64,000 nt of DNA from Cymodocea nodosa (taxonomy: Eukaryota > Streptophyta > Magnoliopsida > Alismatales > Cymodoceaceae). Numbering within the stretch: the stretch's first letter is position 1; each line of letters opens with the position of its first letter. Location: assembly GCA_036874045.1 (NCBI GenBank), contig CM072336.1, positions 5,174,501 through 5,238,500 of the forward strand, read 5' to 3'. Shown one piece after another: positions 62,201-64,000 of this stretch. Position numbers and translations under genes: made by a program. The notes beneath the pieces were generated by a model that saw nothing but the letters and a program-made list of their open reading frames with translations, made no database searches and was not told the DNA's origin.

Positions 62201-64000
62201 CTTTACAACTGGTAAATTGAACCGATCAATTTAAAATGAACATAAAAAAGAAATGACATTTGATTGTAAAATTTAAATCTTATTATTTATTTATAAAAAA
62301 TGATGGATTCGTTAATGACTAAAGGTGAAAAATTACACCTATCCATAGCTAAACCTATATTCATTCTTTGCTTGTTTACAGTGGCACTTAATATTAGGGG
62401 ATTATCTCAACAGGCTTCTTGTCAGAATACAAATGAAATCCACATGATAAATGTAAACAAGTTAAAGGCCTGTTGTGTATTTTCTTCCACAAGATCTATC
62501 TGATTTTTAAAGTTGAAGGTCATACAAGTTCCTATTATATCCTAAGATGATTGTTTAATGGATAAATCATTTTAAGGATTTTTTGACTGGTTTTCTTTAG
62601 ATTTCCCTTCAAACATCCCACCTGGTCTCCTTGCTTTTACTTCTTTATTTTCACCTTGCATTCAAATATTTTATATGCCTACTCATTCAGAAATGTGTGT
62701 TTTATGACCACCAACCTCAGAATCACAACGGTTTGCCTTCTTGCTCTATTTTAGTTCAAGAAAATGTTGCATCATTTATTCATGTGATCTTCATATGCCT
62801 GTTTCACAAAGTTACTCGATCTTTTTTAATATTTTATTATATCATATTTCTAATTCAATACGTTATTTGCTGCAGGATGAGGACAGAAATGAGCAATTAG
62901 CCTACTGGCTATCAAATACATCTACTTTGCTGTTCCTGCTGCAGCATAGCCTCAAAGCTGTTTCAACTCCTCACCGAAAGCCTCCGCCAGTACCTCCACA
63001 ATCATTATTTGGAAGAATGACTCAAGTAAGTTATCTCATATTGCATGTGATCCTACTAATTTTTAACTTTGCTTGTTCCTAATTTTGGCATAAAATCTTT
63101 AGTTTCCTTCAGTAACAGCTAATATGCATGTGTAAAACATTTAGGGATTTCGGTCATCACCATCATCTTCTAAGATAGAATTTGATGGACCGGATATTGT
63201 TCGCCAAGTGGAAGCTAAGTATCCTGCATTGCTTTTCAAGCAGCAGTTGACTGCATATGTGGAAAAAATATATGGAATAATACGAGATAATGTCAAGAAA
63301 GAGTTGGCTTCCTTGTTGTCCTTGTGTATCCAGGCAAGATAAATTTTAATGCTTTTCCACTGACATTGTCAATATCTTGTACTTCTATTTGCTTTCAACA
63401 AGCACCACCCCAGGAAGATGCATAGATTGAAAGATTTCTCCTGTTTGTACCTTTTCATGTTTGGAAACCATCATTTTGTTGTAGTCTTTGGTGTTCTCAT
63501 CCAGGAGGACCACTCCCATCTTTGTAGTGTGACTCATTATTGCTTTCTCTCAAAACTAAGATTCTGCTTCTTTTCTCCACTTCTATGACGTAAATCTTGA
63601 GTGTGGCCTGCAAAGGCTGCTACTATTTTGTTTAATCCAGTTCATGCTTACCTTGAAACTTGATCTCAACATCTTTAATTTACCTCAATGTCCAGTCAAT
63701 TTTCTGAGGTCGCTATCACTTTTCATGTTTGTCTTATTATTTTATTCAACAGCCACAACTTATTCCCAAATTTTTGGTATTTATAGGCTCCAAGAACAGC
63801 TAAAACTCACATCCTGAAGGGAACTGGGCGTTCATCTGGTAATCAGATTGCAGGCAACCACTGGCACAGCATTATCAATAGTCTCAATACAGTTCTCAAA
63901 ACTTTGCTGGAAAATTATGTGAGATCTGCTTATTCTAGCAGAATTTAGTTGCATAGGTTGATGCACATACATAATTCAGTTTTTTTTTCAGATCCCTGCC
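29259..64000 (+). CDS. Class XI myosin heavy chain (3' end outside window)
   Basis: An actin-based motor that moves organelles and drives cytoplasmic streaming in plant cells. Exons: 29259-29261, 30289-30417, 30694-30837, 31044-31189, 31263-31419, 31599-31657, 31749-31908, 33618-33767, 33863-33999, 34068-34214, 34336-34437, 42170-42227, 42328-42429, 49238-49275, 49377-49503, 49591-49761, 49891-50022, 50129-50238, 50313-50373, 50624-50801, 50915-51120, 51387-51506, 52396-52494, 57190-57402, 57493-57632, 57804-57921, 58026-58064, 58140-58214, 58302-58472, 62876-63025, 63145-63333, 63787-63918, 63992 onward. All junctions keep frame, giving about 1,324 residues; the family usually has about 1,500, so roughly 200 remain outside. 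Order: N-terminal SH3-like domain, motor (GESGAGKT about 156-163; NNNSSRFGKF about 209-218; DIYGFE about 434-439), six IQ motifs (about 739-879), coiled coil, cargo-binding tail. No disabling change seen. The member within class XI was not assigned. Confidence 0.95.
29262..30288 (+). other. Myosin intron 1
   Basis: A 1,027-bp intron directly after the ATG, with donor GTATGTGG and acceptor TTTGTAACAG. It contains a tandem duplication of about 190 bp. Introns just after the start codon often enhance expression in plant cytoskeletal genes; that role is inference here. Confidence 0.8.
29376..29745. repeat. Tandem duplication of about 190 bp in intron 1
   Basis: Copy 1 starts AACATAGGGCCACCACACTA at 29376; copy 2 starts AACATAGGACCATCGCGCTA at 29572. 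Both share CAAAACCAGAAATGTAGCAC, TTGTTTATTTGTTAATTGCT and CTTCCTGCTGCTGATTAGAA in the same order. Copy 1 is 196 bp; copy 2 is slightly shorter because of small deletions. Confidence 0.92.
30289..30837 (+). CDS. Myosin exons 2-3: N-terminal SH3-like domain
   Basis: Exon 2 (30289-30417) encodes [20 protein letters not shown], the plant myosin XI N-terminal SH3-like barrel. Exon 3 (30694-30837) encodes [20 protein letters not shown], the entry to the motor. Both are phase 0 with standard GT-AG junctions. Confidence 0.95.
31044..31908 (+). CDS. Myosin exons 4-7: P-loop and switch I
   Basis: Exon 4 (31044-31189) starts [13 protein letters not shown]. Exon 5 (31263-31419) holds the ATP-binding P-loop GESGAGKT. 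Exons 6 (31599-31657) and 7 (31749-31908) join at AG|C to give switch I, NNNSSRFGKF, then [12 protein letters not shown] and [13 protein letters not shown]. The residues needed for ATP binding and hydrolysis are present. Confidence 0.96.
31909..33617 (+). other. Myosin intron 7
   Basis: A 1,709-bp intron between VAAPPE-type exon 7 and exon 8, with GTAGCTGT and TTTTTAG borders. Apart from a likely RTE LINE tail near 32100-32255, it is AT-rich DNA without recognised features. Confidence 0.75.
32100..32255 (+). mobile_element. Possible RTE-type LINE 3' tail in intron 7
   Basis: GTAGAAGAAAACTAAAATTA, then GGAAGGGATTCATATAGCTC and CACATGTGAACAAATTCAGA, followed by a TTTGTTGTCATTATCATTGTT end. This is the block order of the other RTE tails in the window, with more substitutions. 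Confidence 0.45.
33618..34437 (+). CDS. Myosin exons 8-11: upper motor and switch II
   Basis: Exons 8 (33618-33767), 9 (33863-33999), 10 (34068-34214) and 11 (34336-34437) encode the upper 50-kDa region: [33 protein letters not shown], and switch II in [14 protein letters not shown]. Exon 10 ends at a GC donor. Exon 11 ends AACAG|GTGC; exon 12 supplies the rest of the Ser codon 7.7 kb downstream. Confidence 0.95.
34215..34335 (+). other. Myosin intron 10 with GC-AG borders
   Basis: Exon 10 ends TTTGATTG and the intron starts GCAAGT, ending ATTGCAG. Only this reading restores the invariant FDWLVNKIN by joining TG|G. No GT nearby keeps the frame. GC-AG introns make up roughly 1% of plant introns (general knowledge). 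Confidence 0.88.
34438..36050 (+). other. Left part of myosin intron 11
   Basis: AT-rich intron DNA from donor GTGCTAAG to the retrotransposon insertion point. Phrases such as GAACAAGTAGT and TTTTCATATTTAGTGCA recur near 34480 and 34580, suggesting small local duplications. No gene. The GGGGT at 36046-36050 is one copy of the target duplication. Confidence 0.7.
36051..36437 (-). repeat. 3' LTR of the Reina-like element
   Basis: Starts TGTCACTGG and ends GGTAACA. It aligns with 40796-41185, sharing GATGCCTCTTCATGGGTTGA and CAATCAAGGATAAACTTGCC. Confidence 0.95.
36438..36457 (-). other. Polypurine tract of the Reina-like element
   Basis: The minus strand reads GGTGGGGGAAGT directly before the LTR, the usual position and composition of the second-strand primer. 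Confidence 0.7.
36480..36600 (-). pseudogene. Chromodomain-like end of the Reina-like integrase
   Basis: One minus-strand frame reads [12 protein letters not shown], a stop, then INEATWEAI. This is the core pattern of a chromodomain (VQWK--- EATWE) at the pol C-terminus. Confidence 0.65.
36895..38013 (-). pseudogene. Integrase of the Reina-like element
   Basis: Two open pieces, 38013-37282 and 37269-36895, separated by a stop. The first shows the zinc-binding [11 protein letters not shown] followed by HCNTYQWC (one Cys of the usual CxxC is Tyr), then SMDFITGL and SERDAIF with two catalytic aspartates. The second has [14 protein letters not shown], where the expected catalytic Glu is Lys. Inactive as it stands. 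Confidence 0.85.
38000..39179 (-). pseudogene. Reverse transcriptase and RNase H of the Reina-like element
   Basis: RT spans 39179-38560: [40 protein letters not shown], then the catalytic FFDDILIYG in the frame of 38761-38579. A frameshift near 38720 separates the pieces. RNase H continues to about 38020 ([30 protein letters not shown]). Confidence 0.88.
39474..39725 (-). pseudogene. Protease region of the Reina-like element
   Basis: [20 protein letters not shown] matches the retropepsin motif in which DSG-STHNF is normal. Here the catalytic Asp is replaced by Asn, so the protease would be inactive. Confidence 0.75.
39842..39883 (-). pseudogene. gag zinc knuckle of the Reina-like element
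   Basis: The minus strand reads CFNCDER, a stop, then AQGHHCK: a CX2CX4HX4C knuckle with the usual Trp changed to a stop. The rest of gag lies between here and about 40780. Confidence 0.75.
40783..40794 (-). other. Primer-binding site of the Reina-like element
   Basis: The minus strand reads TAGTATCAAAGC close to the 5' LTR, one or two transitions from the tRNA-Met site TGGTATCAGAGC. Confidence 0.7.
40796..41185 (-). repeat. 5' LTR of the Reina-like element
   Basis: Starts TGCCATCAAT and ends GGTAACA, followed directly by the GGGGT target duplication. Confidence 0.95.
41191..42169 (+). other. Right part of myosin intron 11
   Basis: AT-rich intron DNA with an A run at 41970-41985, ending in a pyrimidine-rich tract and CCCCTTCAG before exon 12. 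No gene or transposon recognised. Confidence 0.6.
42170..42429 (+). CDS. Myosin exons 12-13: relay helix region
   Basis: Exon 12 (42170-42227) encodes [20 protein letters not shown]; exon 13 (42328-42429) encodes [20 protein letters not shown] and ends DLIEK. They sit alone between two introns, of 7.7 and 6.8 kb, that are filled with retrotransposons. Confidence 0.96.
42620..42955 (-). pseudogene. Copia reverse transcriptase, part beyond the LINE insertion
   Basis: The minus strand reads [29 protein letters not shown] and later [17 protein letters not shown]. This continues the RT segment ending KKPQYFLG on the far side of the LINE, so the two halves were once contiguous. Confidence 0.8.
42956..43242 (-). 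mobile_element. 5'-truncated L1-type LINE nested in copia RT
   Basis: A T run at about 42957-42970 is the poly(A) tail of a minus-strand LINE. The body encodes [15 protein letters not shown], the end of the RNase H-like domain of plant L1 elements. Flanking copies CTAGAAAAAATTAAGAC (about 42939) and CTAGAAAATATTGAGGC (about 43243) form an imperfect target duplication of roughly 17 bp or more. Confidence 0.75.
43243..43430 (-). pseudogene. Copia reverse transcriptase, catalytic part
   Basis: [18 protein letters not shown] contains the YVDD position changed to YVDN, which would abolish catalysis. It ends KKPQYFLG at the LINE junction. Confidence 0.85.
44560..45320 (-). pseudogene. Copia integrase region
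   Basis: The frame 44814-44587 reads [20 protein letters not shown] and [10 protein letters not shown], the integrase core with both aspartates visible (D of INDYS, D of HIDN). More degraded sequence extends to about 45320. Confidence 0.8.
45640..46290 (-). pseudogene. Copia gag (UBN2 type) with zinc knuckle
   Basis: Frames 46267-46022 and 46211-45918 read [20 protein letters not shown] and then [12 protein letters not shown] and [13 protein letters not shown], the UBN2 gag pattern. Near 45660-45700 the minus strand shows [10 protein letters not shown], a zinc-knuckle remnant. Confidence 0.75.
46984..46994 (-). other. Primer-binding site of the copia element
   Basis: The minus strand reads TGGTATCGAGA directly after the LTR end, a good tRNA-Met-type site, and fixes the LTR boundary at 46995. 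Confidence 0.75.
46995..47136 (-). repeat. 5' LTR of the copia element
   Basis: Begins TGTGAGAGGAAAG and appears to end CTCTAACA, about 142 bp, short for a copia LTR. The inner end is fixed by the primer-binding site; the outer end is inferred from the CA and could be further right. Confidence 0.6.
47137..49237 (+). other. Right part of myosin intron 13
   Basis: AT-rich DNA. Around 48330-48560 there is a less AT-rich stretch with GGAGGAGGGAGAGGG and CTCCTTATATAGG that looks like part of another repeat or LTR, but no ends or coding parts were identified. It ends TATCTTTCAG before exon 14. Confidence 0.5.
49238..50373 (+). CDS. Myosin exons 14-19: lower motor and actin-binding region
   Basis: Exons 14 (49238-49275), 15 (49377-49503), 16 (49591-49761), 17 (49891-50022), 18 (50129-50238) and 19 (50313-50373). 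They encode [64 protein letters not shown] and [10 protein letters not shown]. These form the lower 50-kDa domain, actin interface and reactive-thiol helix region. Confidence 0.95.
50624..51506 (+). CDS. Myosin exons 20-22: converter end and six IQ motifs
   Basis: Exon 20 (50624-50801) starts [20 protein letters not shown], then [16 protein letters not shown] and [10 protein letters not shown]. Exon 21 (50915-51120) has [31 protein letters not shown] and the start of AAVIIQ. Exon 22 (51387-51506) completes IQ5 ([14 protein letters not shown]) and has IQ6 ([20 protein letters not shown]). The IQ motifs bind calmodulin-type light chains and form the lever arm. Confidence 0.95.
51166..51249. repeat. 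Short direct duplication in myosin intron 21
   Basis: CCTTGTTGTAATATCTCCTT occurs at 51167 and again at 51227, 60 bp apart. Confidence 0.85.
51507..52395 (+). other. Myosin intron 22
   Basis: 889 bp between IQ6 and the coiled coil, with donor GTGAGGTT and acceptor CTGTCTCAG. AT-rich, nothing recognised. Confidence 0.7.
52396..57921 (+). CDS. Myosin exons 23-26: coiled coil
   Basis: Exons 23 (52396-52494), 24 (57190-57402), 25 (57493-57632) and 26 (57804-57921). The start, [20 protein letters not shown], is diagnostic of class XI myosins. The rest has heptad-like patterns rich in Glu, Lys and Leu, expected for dimerisation, then a PTTPTKK linker. Intron 23 (4.7 kb) carries RTE LINE copies. 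Confidence 0.94.
52525..54515 (+). mobile_element. RTE-type LINE, long degenerate copy in intron 23
   Basis: In the sense of the host gene. From 5' to 3' the plus strand shows the linker before RT ([24 protein letters not shown]), the RT ([16 protein letters not shown], then [25 protein letters not shown], and IDDIILGAK), the region after RT ([16 protein letters not shown]) and the RTE tail (GTCAATCTCACATAGTGAGA, ending in TTATTATTG). The endonuclease is missing. Many stops and frameshifts. Confidence 0.85.
54516..55629 (+). other. Myosin intron 23, middle part
   Basis: AT-rich DNA with a G run at 54715-54725. Open frames at 55204-55389 and 55316-55552 have no recognised domain. Confidence 0.5.
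55630..56030 (+). mobile_element. RTE-type LINE 3' tail, interrupted
   Basis: Begins RWFGHT-like (AGGTGGTTTGGTCATACCCT), then AGGAATGCACTAGTTAAGAG and the same tail blocks as the copy at 54290-54510. The tail is broken by about 150 bp of unrelated DNA at 55800-55955 and resumes with GGATTCATGTGCTTAATCCC and CACATAGTGTGATTATGG. Confidence 0.75.
56643..56754. repeat. Tandem duplication of 56 bp
   Basis: Two adjacent copies of ACTAAATAAATAAAAATAGT...TTATTTTTT, at 56643-56698 and 56699-56754. They differ at two positions (TTTAGGTGGT versus TTTGGGTGAT), so the event is recent. Confidence 0.95.
58026..58472 (+). CDS. Myosin exons 27-29: linker and start of globular tail
   Basis: Exon 27 (58026-58064) is a 39-nt microexon ([13 protein letters not shown]). 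Exon 28 (58140-58214) encodes [12 protein letters not shown]. Exon 29 (58302-58472) encodes [17 protein letters not shown] and [20 protein letters not shown], the beginning of the cargo-binding globular tail. The frame of exon 26 stays open for 27 codons into intron 26, so retention would truncate the protein. Confidence 0.93.
58640..59260 (+). mobile_element. RTE-type LINE RT fragment in intron 29
   Basis: The plus strand reads [15 protein letters not shown], then [27 protein letters not shown]-type sequence and [11 protein letters not shown] sequence in shifting frames. The order of motifs is that of the RTE reverse transcriptase. A second, independent copy from the one in intron 23. Confidence 0.75.
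59870..60420 (-). mobile_element. L1-type LINE 3' part in intron 29
   Basis: On the minus strand, [17 protein letters not shown] followed by [15 protein letters not shown] matches the C-terminal region of plant L1 ORF2 (the 'WxxWxERN' motif). A short T run at about 59874-59879 may be the remains of the poly(A) tail. Confidence 0.55.
60430..60670 (+). mobile_element. Solo copia LTR with target duplication
   Basis: 241 bp from TGAATTTGTC to TTGCACAACA, flanked by GTTGT at 60425-60429 and 60671-60675. It holds a TATA-like CTATATAAGC (about 60499) and the CTCCATCCGTGGACATACCT ... CACGTAAAT segment typical of plant copia LTR ends. It lies in the sense of the host gene. No internal region follows, so it is the product of LTR-LTR recombination. 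Confidence 0.85.
60945..61070 (-). repeat. Possible copia LTR remnant
   Basis: Begins TGTTGGATAGGGAAAATGAG and shares ATATGGATATCCAGTTA with the copia LTR at 46995-47136. Ends are not defined. Confidence 0.4.
61071..62875 (+). other. Right part of myosin intron 29
   Basis: AT-rich, with a less AT-rich patch at 61980-62190 that includes GGATATCTATATACTCATTT and may be another LTR remnant. Ends TATTTGCTGCAG before exon 30. No gene. Confidence 0.5.
62876..63918 (+). CDS. Myosin exons 30-32: globular tail (DIL region)
   Basis: Exon 30 (62876-63025) encodes [20 protein letters not shown]. Exon 31 (63145-63333) encodes [19 protein letters not shown] and ends [11 protein letters not shown] at a GC donor. 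Exon 32 (63787-63918) encodes [14 protein letters not shown] and [13 protein letters not shown]. This matches the dilute-type cargo-binding domain. Confidence 0.94.
63334..63786 (+). other. Myosin intron 31 with GC-AG borders
   Basis: Exon 31 ends TGTATCCAG and the intron starts GCAAGAT, ending TTTATAG. Joining gives the conserved LSLCIQAPRT. No in-frame GT donor is near. It is the second GC-AG intron of this gene. Confidence 0.88.
63992..64000 (+). CDS. Myosin exon 33, first nine bases
   Basis: After a T-rich tract and TTTTCAG (AG at 63990-63991) the exon opens ATC CCT GCC (I-P-A). In related myosins the sequence after ENY/ENF continues with a Val/Ile-Pro. The exon is cut by the window end. 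Confidence 0.8.

Noticed and set aside
1..64000. CRISPR arrays, tRNA, rRNA or organelle insertions
   Set aside because: No regularly spaced repeats with unique spacers and no clear tRNA or rRNA cores were seen; the tandem repeats present are minisatellite or microsatellite.
1..64000. A novel multi-gene system
   Set aside because: The two intact genes are ordinary plant genes and the remaining coding-like sequence is explained by transposons or a pseudogene.

Overview
The window is nuclear DNA from a flowering plant. The evidence is a plant-only DUF1644 protein gene, a plant-type class XI myosin gene, and a transposon complement of plant type (chromovirus Ty3/gypsy elements, Ty1/copia elements, RTE and L1 LINEs). 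Intergenic DNA is strongly AT-rich and introns are long and full of transposons. I lean to a monocot but cannot prove it. I see no prokaryotic features, CRISPR, operons or organelle genes.

Layout. 1-3.5 kb: AT-rich intergenic DNA with a five-copy minisatellite (2508-2818) whose units each carry a GGCCCAT box. 3.5-6.3 kb: a plus-strand DUF1644 (RING-like zinc-binding) gene with a TATA box, a pyrimidine patch, a spliced 5' leader, one intact coding exon (4856-5977) and a probable 3'UTR intron. 9.0-15.4 kb: a decayed minus-strand multi-exon pseudogene; its best-preserved part resembles the SANT-like C-terminal region of the CHD3-type remodeler CHR4. RTE LINE tails lie at 7.2-7.4 kb and 16.5-17.4 kb. 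18.35-24.97 kb: an old, heavily mutated Ty3/gypsy chromovirus (Tekay/Del-like) with two LTRs of about 1 kb, minus strand. 25-28.7 kb: intergenic DNA with no recognised gene.

29.26 kb to the window end: a class XI myosin gene, plus strand. I place 33 exons at base resolution, all joining in frame. They encode about 1,324 residues: SH3-like N-terminus, motor (P-loop, switch I, switch II), six IQ motifs, coiled coil and the start of the globular cargo-binding tail. The last part of the tail lies beyond the window. The first coding exon contributes only the ATG. Two introns use GC-AG ends.

Four myosin introns are swollen by transposons. Intron 11 (7.7 kb) holds a structurally complete Reina-like Ty3/gypsy element (36051-41185) with a perfect GGGGT target duplication. 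Intron 13 (6.8 kb) holds a Ty1/copia element whose reverse transcriptase was later split by a 5'-truncated LINE. Intron 23 (4.7 kb) holds two RTE LINE copies. Intron 29 (4.4 kb) holds an RTE fragment, an L1 tail and a solo copia LTR with a GTTGT target duplication. The coding frame of the host gene is intact despite this load. I found no convincing new biological system; the most interesting material is the nested insertion history, the GC-AG introns, the GGCCCAT minisatellite and the CHR4-like relic.
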